Shown in pieces: positions 45,311 through 53,759 of a DNA stretch of 64,000 bases (position 1 is its first letter; each line of letters opens with the position of its first letter). The position numbers and the translations under genes were made by a program. This stretch comes from Aureispira sp. CCB-E. Lineage in GTDB: Bacteria > Bacteroidota > Bacteroidia > Chitinophagales > Saprospiraceae. The notes beneath the pieces are model-generated. The model saw nothing but the letters and a program-made list of their open reading frames with translations, had not been told where the DNA came from and did not search any database. Location: contig NZ_CP133671.1 in assembly GCF_031326345.1 (NCBI RefSeq), positions 2,976,001-3,040,000 of the forward strand. The letters run 5' to 3'.

Positions 45311-46459
45311 TTAGAACGTTAATGCACTCCAACAATACTTTTTCATATACAAATAGGGAATAATACCATAACCAGCACCATAATAACTATCAGGAGCCCA
45401 AGTCGTACCCCAGCTATTTCTAACAATAAAATAACCACCTCCTTCAAATGTAGAGTCATCTTGATAACCTACTAAAGTCATTGCATGACCTGAAATTTCT
45501 TCATCCCCATTTATAGGCAATGTAATTCTGCCTGTTCGGCGTGTTTCAGTTGATCTATACCAACTCTTGTAGACTGGAATAGAAAAGGGAATAATTCGAT
45601 TGGTATTTAGTATTTGTTTCAGAGTTAAGATGTCTTGACCATTTACAAATGCATAAGTGTTTGTAAAGTTTCTTGCATTACTTTGTGCATTCGATGGTTT
45701 TCCATATTGTTGAATACAAGGAGCATTAGGGTTGTACGACCATATTTGTTCTTCGCATTGTCCTTTGTGTGCAATGATATGCATAGCTGAAGATAGCCAT
45801 GCAGCGCACTCATTATCTGACTCAAGGGCTTTGGTTTCAAAAAATAGATGCTGTTCTGAAAGGTCATATTTTCTACCAGTTTGCATATAGTAGGAAAGTT
45901 CATTGGCAACTGTAACAGCAAAGGCTGTGCAAGTGCCTCTTTGATTTCCTTGATCTTGGATTGGATTTAGGTAATGAATGTGATTGACAGCATTTGCTAG
46001 GGTAAAATCAGTGTTATTAAGACGGTCAATTGAATGCATCTTTACCTGAACATCTACGGTATTCTCCCGATCCTCGTAAATAGGAACTTTTAGTTTATTA
46101 TCGTTAAAATTTTCAAAGTTTTGAGGTCGCTTAGCACCTAGTTTATAATCAATGGAGCCAAGACCGCTTAATTTTTCTAAATTATAGCTAGGAATGATAC
46201 GCTCACAAATAGTTTCAATTGTTTTTAACTGAGTATTGTCCTTCAATTGAAGGGTGCTGATTAATTGTTGTTCTATCGCTTTATTCTTGACTAGAGCATA
46301 CAACTGTTCCCAATCGTAAATAGCATGTTCTTGTAAGATCTTAACTGTTTGCTCAAAGGGGTTTTCGGATGTAAATACTTCATCTGGACTGTTAGTTTCG
46401 TACAATTCCTTAGATATAGAGGTGTTAATTCTAGCGCCATTGAAAATAGATTTCTCCAT
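45311..46459 (-). CDS. Papain-family (C1) cysteine peptidase, no signal peptide
   Basis: 382 residues. The C1 catalytic set is complete: Gln170 region and Cys177 in QDQGNQRGTCTAF, His325 in SGHAMTLVGY, and Asn348 in FIVRNSWGTTW. The 140-residue N-terminal extension is helical with no hydrophobic leader, and is longer than usual propeptides; it may be inhibitory or a targeting domain. Protein substrates are unknown. It lies 35 bases after the gene for an exported barrel-like protein and belongs to the same minus-strand series as a pentein-fold protein. Absence of a Sec signal suggests a cytoplasmic role or export by a contractile or other injection route. Confidence 0.85.
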   Translation of the reverse strand: MEKSIFNGARINTSISKELYETNSPDEVFTSENPFEQTVKILQEHAIYDWEQLYALVKNKAIEQQLISTLQLKDNTQLKTIETICERIIPSYNLEKLSGLGSIDYKLGAKRPQNFENFNDNKLKVPIYEDRENTVDVQVKMHSIDRLNNTDFTLANAVNHIHYLNPIQDQGNQRGTCTAFAVTVANELSYYMQTGRKYDLSEQHLFFETKALESDNECAAWLSSAMHIIAHKGQCEEQIWSYNPNAPCIQQYGKPSNAQSNARNFTNTYAFVNGQDILTLKQILNTNRIIPFSIPVYKSWYRSTETRRTGRITLPINGDEEISGHAMTLVGYQDDSTFEGGGYFIVRNSWGTTWAPDSYYGAGYGIIPYLYMKKYCWSALTF

Positions 46460-46494
46460 GATATATGATGTTTATCAAATTAAAGATTATTAAA

Positions 46495-47958
46495 TTAAAA
46501 ATTGTATTGAAGCCCCACATAGAAATTAGGAGGCCAAGAAAAATTGTATTGATAATCCTTTTCCAAATCGTCAGAACCAGTTATTGGATCTCCTGGGCGA
46601 AGTGTGTTTAATTCTTTTACCCAAGAAAGAGCAATACCTCCAGATATAGCGATTCGTCTTACGTTATTGATATTACTTCTTATGCCAAGACCAGCCATCA
46701 GTGTTGGAACCTCTGTGTTTACTCCTAAACCTATTTGGAAGAAAGGGTGTAAAGGAGAGTTTTCTATAACGTAATTGAAATTAAGCATGGTAGATATATT
46801 GATGTTACCTACATGGTTTCTAATAGAATCTCCCACATACATTTGGTTGTTCACAGAGTCGAATTTTGTTCCATAAGAAATAAAAGAGAAAGAGGTATAA
46901 GCTAGCCCAATAGAGACCTCAGGAATGAAGCGTTGAAATTTTCTGAATCTTTGAGTACGTTTGAGTACTTCTTGGGGGGAGGTGCTGACAATCTCGCCTT
47001 TATCAGACAATACATAGCCACTTTTTTGAATGGTGATGGTATGGACAGATACCTTACCTTTTTTTATAGGAACTGAGGCTATATGGAGGCTCCATTCCAA
47101 TCCAGGACTCCAGTCTCCATCCACTTGCATGGCTTTGTCATAGGTGTCTTTAACGAGCTCGTAGGCTTTGTTAAGATTGTCAAATCTTTTCCTCTGCTCA
47201 TAAAAAATAGTTGTTAAATCGTTTAAGATAGAGTTGAAAATGAACTCTGCTACATAGGCGTGAGGAGCATCACAATCATAAGATTTCATTTGGGTTTCTA
47301 ATGAGAATGACTCGATAAGCGCTTTAATATTTGTAAAATGCAGTTCAATGTCACTAAGGCTATCTTTTAATTCATCCAATTTCTTTTTTGTATGGGTTGG
47401 ATTGGCAAAATCTAAGGCTTTCAAAAGGGTAAAAACATGGTTTATTTTTGTTTTTTTATTGATTTCTAAGTGTTTTTTTATTTGTAACAATTTATTTTGT
47501 ATGCCTTTGTGAGTATGACATTCACTTTCAACATAACTCGTATCATTAGAGTTGTCATCAAGTGTGTTAATAACCATTGCTACTTTATTAGATGGCAGAC
47601 CCTCTAAAATAGTTGCTAACGCCTTTTCTGCTGCTTCATTGATAGGATCTAGAATGATTTCATTTTGTGTTGTCACACTGTAATTTAAGGGGTTGAGTGG
47701 GCGCATGTATAGGTTAAGACCATTCTCAGAAACCAAAAAAATGGTACTGTCTTCTAGGGACTTAGGCGAAAAAGGATTTTGGGGATCGTTTAGGCTTTTA
47801 TTGACCTGATATTTCAATTGTTGGTTGGCTAAATCAAATTTTAAAAAGAGGTTTTCTAGTTTTTTTATTCTAATACCATTTTCTAAAACGTCTTTTGCCT
47901 TTTGGGCATAAGAGAAACTAGAGATTAGTACAAGAAATAGAATCGTGATTGTTTTCAT
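46495..47958 (-). CDS. Exported protein with outer-membrane beta-barrel-like C-terminus
   Basis: 487 residues. Signal peptide MKTITILFLVLISSFSYAQ. Residues about 20-310 are helical (long amphipathic stretches such as IKKLENLFLKFDLANQQLK and LEINKKTKINHVFTLLKAL). The last 140 residues alternate strands with aromatic ends (VSIGLAYTSFSFISYG, LNFNYVIEN, FFQIGLGVNTE, LMAGLGIRSN, ISGGIALSW) and finish FYVGLQYNF, an outer-membrane barrel-type terminus. It may anchor the cluster at the outer membrane. Not recognised as a named family. Follows, after 169 bases, the small beta protein at 48128. Confidence 0.68.
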   Translation of the reverse strand: MKTITILFLVLISSFSYAQKAKDVLENGIRIKKLENLFLKFDLANQQLKYQVNKSLNDPQNPFSPKSLEDSTIFLVSENGLNLYMRPLNPLNYSVTTQNEIILDPINEAAEKALATILEGLPSNKVAMVINTLDDNSNDTSYVESECHTHKGIQNKLLQIKKHLEINKKTKINHVFTLLKALDFANPTHTKKKLDELKDSLSDIELHFTNIKALIESFSLETQMKSYDCDAPHAYVAEFIFNSILNDLTTIFYEQRKRFDNLNKAYELVKDTYDKAMQVDGDWSPGLEWSLHIASVPIKKGKVSVHTITIQKSGYVLSDKGEIVSTSPQEVLKRTQRFRKFQRFIPEVSIGLAYTSFSFISYGTKFDSVNNQMYVGDSIRNHVGNINISTMLNFNYVIENSPLHPFFQIGLGVNTEVPTLMAGLGIRSNINNVRRIAISGGIALSWVKELNTLRPGDPITGSDDLEKDYQYNFSWPPNFYVGLQYNF

Positions 47959-48127
47959 TTTTATTGAATTTTAGTTGATAATTGGATATAGGGAGGGCTA
48001 GCCACGTTTTTGTCATTATCAAAAAGTAGCAGTTTACTGGTCGAGAAATAGGTGTTGGAAAATTAGAAGGAGATTAGGAATAGCCCTAGGCCATTCCTAA
48101 TCTGAAAAAGTTGTATGGTGTAGTAGC

Positions 48128-48616
48128 TTAAGTGCGTTTCATGTACTTTATTTCTATTGTAGTTTTATTATTACTATTGGTAGTGGTTTTTAAGAATATT
48201 CGCTGTTTTTGCATCAGATAGATTTGATTAAATTTTGGTTCTGATGTCAATGCTCGAATGTCATCTACACCAATAATACCCAGCATGAATTTGTTTGAAT
48301 TAGCAATATCAATATAAGGGCTATCTAGATCTTTTAATTTGAGTTGGGTAGTAGCATCAGCGAAACCACCTTTGATGTCTCCATCATAATCAATAGTGTT
48401 AAAGAGTATTTTAGAATATACTGGAGCATTGTCAAAGTCATTGCTATCGGCAATGCTTAATTCCCCTTGCAGAATACCAGTATTTTTGTGTTTATAAATG
48501 GTTAGTTCAAGACCTTCACTTAGCAAGAGTTCTGTGTTCTTAGAAGCATCTTCAAAGTGCAAAGTTAGTTTTTTAGTACTGTCACTGTAAGTAACTTTTT
48601 GAGGATAATCGCTCAT
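48128..48616 (-). CDS. Small beta-rich protein of unknown function
   Basis: 162 residues, cytoplasmic by lack of a signal. Many short strands (KLTLHFEDASK, LELTIYKHKNT, ILQGELSIADS, IFLKTTTNSNNKTTIEIKYM) suggest a beta sandwich or barrel. DNDFDNAP- and DYDGD-like Asp-rich turns may bind calcium. No family recognised. It is in the same minus-strand series as the pentein and the peptidase, 64 bases after the pentein stop. Its small size and all-beta look recall tube- or spike-type proteins, but I have no motif to support that. Confidence 0.6.
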   Translation of the reverse strand: MSDYPQKVTYSDSTKKLTLHFEDASKNTELLLSEGLELTIYKHKNTGILQGELSIADSNDFDNAPVYSKILFNTIDYDGDIKGGFADATTQLKLKDLDSPYIDIANSNKFMLGIIGVDDIRALTSEPKFNQIYLMQKQRIFLKTTTNSNNKTTIEIKYMKRT

Positions 48617-48680
48617 GATTCAAAGTTTTATGATTAAATGCTTACTCTATTTTGGCTTTTCAGCAATCGCCATTGTTATT

Positions 48681-50108
48681 TTATCTTTCAAGGCAGTTTG
48701 TAAAACAATTTAAAGAGCCATACTGTCGAGCAAAAGGAAGGTAACTTTGCTCAAGTAGAGCGACCTCAAAGCCCAAGCTTTCCCATACATATTTACTTTC
48801 AAGGTCATATTTTTTTAGATGTGTCCAATCTCCATATTTTATAGGATGGTTGGTTCTGAGACATTGTTGGATATTTCTACTCAAATTAGATGACATTTCT
48901 TTTTTAGAAAAATCAGATGCACTACTTCCATAAGCTGGGAGCCAGACTTTTTTAGAAGTTTTTTGTTGGGGAGTCTCCTCAATATGTTCTACCAAACAAT
49001 TGTTATAAGAAGCCCAAAACCATTCTCTTTTAAGACAAGCTGAGCCTACTTTGTCATTGTATGTCAGTATCAAAGGAATAGAAACTATATTTAGATTTAC
49101 CTTCAATTCCTGTACAAAACTAGTTTTAAGGTTTTCTATACAAGAGCAAAGAGAAGCTTGCATTTGTGTGATCCAACCATTCAAAAACAAGTAAAATTCA
49201 TGATCCAATTGCTCTAGAGCTTCTACTCCAAGTCTGGGGTGACCAACTACTATTGTATAGCTTGTTTTGTCTTTGTTAAATCCAGCTAAGGTTAAAAACA
49301 TGTCCAAATGATAAATGGGCTGTTTTCTAATATCAGATAAAAGTGGAAACTTGTTTTCAAAGGTATCTTTTGAGGTATGATATTCCTCATGAGGAGGAGG
49401 TACACAAGACTTGACAAAAATAGTTTTGATTCCAAACCAGTTCTCATAAACCTTTTTACAATCTACCTTACAATCTTCAGGGTGAATGTCATTGGCTCCA
49501 ACCAACATAAAACCGTCTCCAACCAATAGGTTCCCCCCTTCAAATGGAAGCCCTGTTTGCTTTAGTTTGAAATTTGGAAGTAAATTGGATTCAGCAGTAG
49601 ACTGAGCAAGTCTTTTTAAGGAAAATAAATAATTGCTATCTATATTTCCTATCATACCATAAGTAGTGACAGAAGATGTTCTTTCATTTATGAGTTTTAA
49701 AGGATAAAAGTGGTCTTGTGCCCAAGTGGACAAGTCAGCATCTGTAGCCGCTCTTCCTCTCTGATTTTTTATCAATTTTAAGGCTACTCTGGGATGATTT
49801 TTTAGCCACAGTTTAAAAGTTGGATCTAAATCAAGTTCTGTTCCTCTATGTACTACAATAAATTGTACCTCTGGCAGTTTTTGGATTAGCTCTCTTAGAA
49901 TTGGAAAGAAATTGAATTTGCTTTTTAGCTTTTTATCTTTAGGTAGTACCAACAGTAGCGACTTTATTTTTCCCTTGGAAGAAGGAATGGGAGCCTGCTG
50001 TGTTCCTTCTTCAAAAGGTGGGTCAATAGGGAGATTAATAATTTTATCATTAGAATATATCTTCTTTTGATCATTAAGAGGATAAGGCAATATTTTTAGT
50101 TTCAACAT
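48681..50108 (-). CDS. Pentein-fold hydrolase (agmatine/peptidyl-arginine deiminase-like)
   Basis: 475 residues, no signal peptide. Several positions match the guanidino-group-modifying (pentein) family: Asp132 in WAQDHF, LPFEGGNLLV (Glu190, Asn193), YHLDMF (His267, Asp269), and a C-terminal YGSLNCFTN with Cys468, the position of the catalytic cysteine in agmatine and arginine deiminases (GGGxxHCxT). These enzymes hydrolyse or transfer the guanidine of arginine derivatives. The protein is longer than agmatine deiminase (about 350-370), and its N-terminal 60 residues are unusual. Substrate not inferable; a protein arginine is possible. It starts 6 bases after the stop of the next gene upstream. 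Confidence 0.75.
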   Translation of the reverse strand: MLKLKILPYPLNDQKKIYSNDKIINLPIDPPFEEGTQQAPIPSSKGKIKSLLLVLPKDKKLKSKFNFFPILRELIQKLPEVQFIVVHRGTELDLDPTFKLWLKNHPRVALKLIKNQRGRAATDADLSTWAQDHFYPLKLINERTSSVTTYGMIGNIDSNYLFSLKRLAQSTAESNLLPNFKLKQTGLPFEGGNLLVGDGFMLVGANDIHPEDCKVDCKKVYENWFGIKTIFVKSCVPPPHEEYHTSKDTFENKFPLLSDIRKQPIYHLDMFLTLAGFNKDKTSYTIVVGHPRLGVEALEQLDHEFYLFLNGWITQMQASLCSCIENLKTSFVQELKVNLNIVSIPLILTYNDKVGSACLKREWFWASYNNCLVEHIEETPQQKTSKKVWLPAYGSSASDFSKKEMSSNLSRNIQQCLRTNHPIKYGDWTHLKKYDLESKYVWESLGFEVALLEQSYLPFARQYGSLNCFTNCLER

Positions 50109-50114
50109 AATATA

Positions 50115-50675
50115 TTATTTAGGTGGTTGTAAATGTATTAATAGGGTGGCTTTTAAAAACAACAAATGATTGTCTATATGTAATTCTAGTGTATCATCTA
50201 GAGAGGAGCTATTTTTTCTCCATAAAAAAATATTGTTACACAAAAAGGAATTAAAAGAGGTTTGTATCTTTTCAATTGTCTTCATAGAAGTACTTTTTTC
50301 TGATACCTCTGATTTTGTATGAAGTATTTTCTCTACTTCTTGGAGTGCTTTTGTATAGTCTTCAGAGTTAGCTATCTCCACCAAAAAGAAAAGGCTCTCA
50401 AAGTTGTTTTTATTCAATTCATTGAAAACATAGTTAATACATACTTTTTTTAAGACTCTTTCATTGTTTTTTTCGATAAAAGTAATATATTTTGAAATCG
50501 AATGAGATGTTTTTGGTATAACAATAAATTCATTGTTTTTGGTATCTTCGATCACGACTACTAGAATAATAATGGCAACAGGATTATAGAAATGAGGAAG
50601 GGTAATTGCAGCAGCTTGTTTTAATCTCAATTCATTAATCCAAAGTATATATTGTTTTCTTTGTTGTGGAGGCAT
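50115..50675 (-). CDS. Unknown protein, first gene of the peptidase/pentein cluster
   Basis: 186 residues without signal peptide. MPPQQRKQYILWINELRL at the start is helical and basic; a hydrophobic strand (VAIIILVVVIED) near residue 35 and helix-strand alternation suggest an alpha/beta fold. No family is recognised. Six bases separate it from the pentein gene, so they are translated as a pair. A candidate -7 box lies just upstream at 50709. Confidence 0.6.
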   Translation of the reverse strand: MPPQQRKQYILWINELRLKQAAAITLPHFYNPVAIIILVVVIEDTKNNEFIVIPKTSHSISKYITFIEKNNERVLKKVCINYVFNELNKNNFESLFFLVEIANSEDYTKALQEVEKILHTKSEVSEKSTSMKTIEKIQTSFNSFLCNNIFLWRKNSSSLDDTLELHIDNHLLFLKATLLIHLQPPK

Positions 50676-50708
50676 GATTCAATTTATTATTAACCCTTGT
50701 TGATGATT

Positions 50709-50716
50709 CAAATATA
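50709..50716 (-). promoter_or_regulatory. Possible -7 element of the peptidase/pentein cluster
   Basis: On the minus strand this reads TATATTTG (TAnnTTTG), 34 bases before the ATG at 50675. No TTTG at standard -33 spacing (CAA in plus orientation near 50742 is 25 bases away). Confidence 0.4.
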
Positions 50717-50775
50717 GACTAGAAATCCAAAAAGGTAAAACCAACTTTTTGAAAAATGTAAAATCCCATTTTAGC

Positions 50776-50783
50776 TATTTTTG
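50776..50783 (+). promoter_or_regulatory. Possible promoter of the 491-residue TPR-like protein
   Basis: TATTTTTG matches the -7 consensus; TTTG at 50748-50751 is 24 bases upstream, slightly longer than usual. The start codon is 30 bases downstream. Confidence 0.4.
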
Positions 50784-50812
50784 AATCTCTGATTTGTCCT
50801 AAAAAGAATGAG

Positions 50813-52288
50813 ATGGCTTCTTCCCTTGAGTTGTTTAATTTGATTCAGTCTTTGACTAGTAATGAAAAAAGACATTTTCAGTTGTCTACAGATTTGCAAT
50901 CTGGTAAAAAAAACTATGTGTTGCTGTTTGAAGAAATGGAAGCACAAGAGACTTATGACAAACAACAGATTATCGAAAAATTATCAGGCTATAAATTTGT
51001 CAAAAGACTGCATGTTACTGAAAATTATCTTTATCAGCGTATTATGGAGAGCTTGCGAATTTTTCATGCCGAAAAATCTATTGTAGCCAAATTGTATAAT
51101 TTGCTAATGGATGCTGAAATTTTGAGTAGAAAGGGCTTCTACAGATTAGCTATGGAAGTACTGAATCGTGCAGAGAAATTGGCAACAAAACAGCACAAAA
51201 ATTTCATACTGGCAGAAATCACTCCTCGGAAAATAGAATTAATAGTGGCTGACAAAGATCGAAAATTAACAGAACAGCTAGATGCTTTGTATCATCAAAC
51301 TCAACATATACACCATCAATTGCAAGAAGAAAGTCATTATATTTATTGGCACCATTGGTTTGTATTGATTTTTAGAAAATGGCGACATCCTAGAACAGCC
51401 AAGATACTTGAACAAATGGAAAAAGGCTATCAATTTGTGATTCAGCAAGGTTTCCCAGAAACAGGGACTTTTCAAACACAGTATTATTATTATACCATAC
51501 AGAGTTTGTATCATCAACTGACAAAACAATATGAAAAAGGGAATGAAATACATGCCAAAATATTGACCTTATGGGAAGCAAATCCTACCATAATTCAGGA
51601 AAAAAGGTCTGTTTATATAGCAAGGTTGGCTAATTACATCAATAATAGCCTTACTTGTCAAAAATATGAAGTGGTTTTTTCTTTAATTGAAAAAATGGAA
51701 AGCTTAAAAACAACTACGTTTGATGAAGAGGGAGAGAAATTTCAAAATGTTTATTTTTATAAACAATTGTATTATTTAAATACCAAGAAGTTACAAGCTG
51801 CCGAAGAATTAATTCCCTTAATAGAAAAAGGACTTAATAAGTATACTCAAAAAATTAATCCTGCTCGCAAATTAGCGTTTTATTACAATTCTACAATTAC
51901 CTATTTTTTATTAGAAAACTATGAGGCCGCTGCAGATTGGCTCAACAAGATTTTGACAATTGCGAGAACATATGAACCACGAAAAGACGTACAGCAATTT
52001 GCTCGTATTTTACAAATGGCAATTTATTATAAACTATCTAGCTATAAAGTGTTGGAATATCTATTCAGAAGTGTATATAGAAATAAGAAGCTAAAAGCTG
52101 AAATGCACACCTTTGAAAAAATTGCTCTCCAATATTTCAAGAAATTATTGATAATTCCTGTTGAATCTAAAGAAGAGAAGATGCTGTTTAAGCAATTCAA
52201 GGAAGCTCTAGAGACCTTAACATCAGTAGAACAAAGTGTTACAGGGTTTGAAGAATTTTATATATGGGTGTGTCGAATGTGTTCCTAA
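50813..52288 (+). CDS. Cytoplasmic TPR-like helical protein of unknown function
   Basis: 491 residues, all-helical with no signal. It begins MASSLELFNLIQSLTSNEKRHF, a start I associate with conserved Bacteroidota proteins of unknown function that have a DNA-binding-like N-terminal helical segment (SLTSNEKR). The rest consists of TPR-like helix pairs, such as GFYRLAMEVLNRAEKLA (about 120), YLNTKKLQAAEELIPLIEKGL (about 325) and FLLENYEAAADWLNKILTIA (about 365). It probably serves as scaffold. It is divergent from the cluster on its left and convergent with rsgA, 58 bases apart. Confidence 0.7.
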   Translation: MASSLELFNLIQSLTSNEKRHFQLSTDLQSGKKNYVLLFEEMEAQETYDKQQIIEKLSGYKFVKRLHVTENYLYQRIMESLRIFHAEKSIVAKLYNLLMDAEILSRKGFYRLAMEVLNRAEKLATKQHKNFILAEITPRKIELIVADKDRKLTEQLDALYHQTQHIHHQLQEESHYIYWHHWFVLIFRKWRHPRTAKILEQMEKGYQFVIQQGFPETGTFQTQYYYYTIQSLYHQLTKQYEKGNEIHAKILTLWEANPTIIQEKRSVYIARLANYINNSLTCQKYEVVFSLIEKMESLKTTTFDEEGEKFQNVYFYKQLYYLNTKKLQAAEELIPLIEKGLNKYTQKINPARKLAFYYNSTITYFLLENYEAAADWLNKILTIARTYEPRKDVQQFARILQMAIYYKLSSYKVLEYLFRSVYRNKKLKAEMHTFEKIALQYFKKLLIIPVESKEEKMLFKQFKEALETLTSVEQSVTGFEEFYIWVCRMCS

Positions 52289-52346
52289 ACTAAAAATCAG
52301 AAAGGGAATATGCTCCCCAATTGATAGCCAAAACTAAAAGAAATAG

Positions 52347-53291
52347 TTACCAATCCGTCAAACGTTCCCAAGAGTTTTGACCCATAACATCTTCTAAGAT
52401 AGAAAGGTAGCTTTGGTAGCGCAAAATACTAATAGCCCCCGATTCAACGGCTTCTTTAACCGCACAATGTGGTTCGTTCATGTGCATACAATTGCCGTAT
52501 TTGCAATGTTCAGACATCTCAAATATTTCTCTAAAATTATGCGCTACATCTGCGGGATCCATATTAATAAAACCCATTTCCTTGATACCCGGGGTATCAA
52601 TAATAACACCTCCAAACTCTAATTCATGCATTTGCGCAAAGGTCGTGGTATGCATTCCTTTACCAGAATATTCCGAAATTTCTTGTGTGTCCAGTTCTAA
52701 ATTATCTTGTATACAATTGACAATGGAAGATTTCCCAACACCAGAATGCCCAGATAAAAGCGTCGTTTTGTCTTTTAAAAGTTCTTTTAAATCTTCGATA
52801 CCTGTACCTGTTTCGGCAGAAACTAGTTTCGTTTGATAGCCAATTTCTGCATACAATTGCTTTAAACCATTAAAAATAGCCATGTCATCGTCGGTATAAA
52901 TATCTGCCTTATTGACGATAATATAAGTGGGAATGTTGTGAGATTCTGTTGTTAACAAAAAACGATCAATAAATCCTGGCTTGAGCATAGGATCTTGGAT
53001 GGTAACAATAATAAAAGCTTGATCAATATTGGCCGCAATCAAATGCATATAATGTTTGCGTCGAGTAGATTGTCTTAGGACATAATTTTCTCGTGGAAAT
53101 AATTTAGCAATCATTCCCGTGTCCAAGCCTTTTTCTTGTTCTACCCAAACTTTGTCACCAACAGCAATAGGGTTGGTCAATTTAAATTTACCCAATCTAA
53201 ATTTTCCTTTAATTCTACAATTCATCAATCGCCCATCTTCTAACTTGACGATATACCATTTGCCTGTTGATTTTGTTACAATCCCTTCCAA
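52347..53291 (-). CDS. rsgA: Ribosome small-subunit-dependent GTPase RsgA
   Basis: 314 residues. Motifs appear in the circularly permuted order typical of RsgA: G4 (IVNKAD) near residue 125, G1/P-loop GHSGVGKSS near 180, then G3 (IDTPGIKEMGF) near 230. An N-terminal OB fold (1-70) and a C-terminal zinc motif (HCKYGNCMHMNEPHC, about 260-275) complete it. It is a late-stage 30S maturation GTPase, releasing RbfA. It stands alone on the minus strand. Upstream, 53292-53759 (468 bases) shows no gene; only a short perfect stem TCCTAC/GTAGGA (about 53468-53485). Confidence 0.95.
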   Translation of the reverse strand: MEGIVTKSTGKWYIVKLEDGRLMNCRIKGKFRLGKFKLTNPIAVGDKVWVEQEKGLDTGMIAKLFPRENYVLRQSTRRKHYMHLIAANIDQAFIIVTIQDPMLKPGFIDRFLLTTESHNIPTYIIVNKADIYTDDDMAIFNGLKQLYAEIGYQTKLVSAETGTGIEDLKELLKDKTTLLSGHSGVGKSSIVNCIQDNLELDTQEISEYSGKGMHTTTFAQMHELEFGGVIIDTPGIKEMGFINMDPADVAHNFREIFEMSEHCKYGNCMHMNEPHCAVKEAVESGAISILRYQSYLSILEDVMGQNSWERLTDW

Positions 53292-53759
53292 TCCAATTGA
53301 TTTATAATAAATTAAAAACTGTCATGTTCTCCTAACACAAAGTAGTGCCCAAATCGTTCACTAAGGTACGTTTATTTATGTAGGTTATGCAAAATAGTAG
53401 AGGGCTAATTTTACTTTTATTTAAGTTTAGAGAGGATAAAGGAGCGGTATATCTTGTGGAAGATTCAACGTATCCTACCTTGTAGGAATGGTTCGTTATT
53501 CTATTTATAATCGATTGAAATGTAGTTGTTTTTTCAAGGTGGTAGTTTGGAGAGATTGATGAATTAAAATAGAAATAATCCTTTAAATCAATATTTAGCT
53601 AGTATCTTTTTCGTTTTTTTAGACAAAAACCATACATTTAAGAAGTCCTATCTTACTGAATAAATGTAGCAAAAAATGGAGTACCCACATAAGAGCGGAA
53701 ACATCGTGTTACAAATTAGTGATTTATAAATAACTTAAGCACCCAATAAATTTTTTTTC

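Noticed and set aside
43887-50675. Interpreting the accessory cluster as a known type VI secretion or CBASS system
   Set aside because: No sheath, baseplate, spike, cyclase or CD-NTase motif is visible; the only recognisable proteins are a peptidase, a pentein and a barrel-like protein.
53292-53759. A possible small gene or RNA in the long gap before the TIR/TPR/SDR gene
   Set aside because: Frames are short and A+T-rich, and only a 6-bp stem (TCCTAC/GTAGGA) was found; nothing supports a feature.
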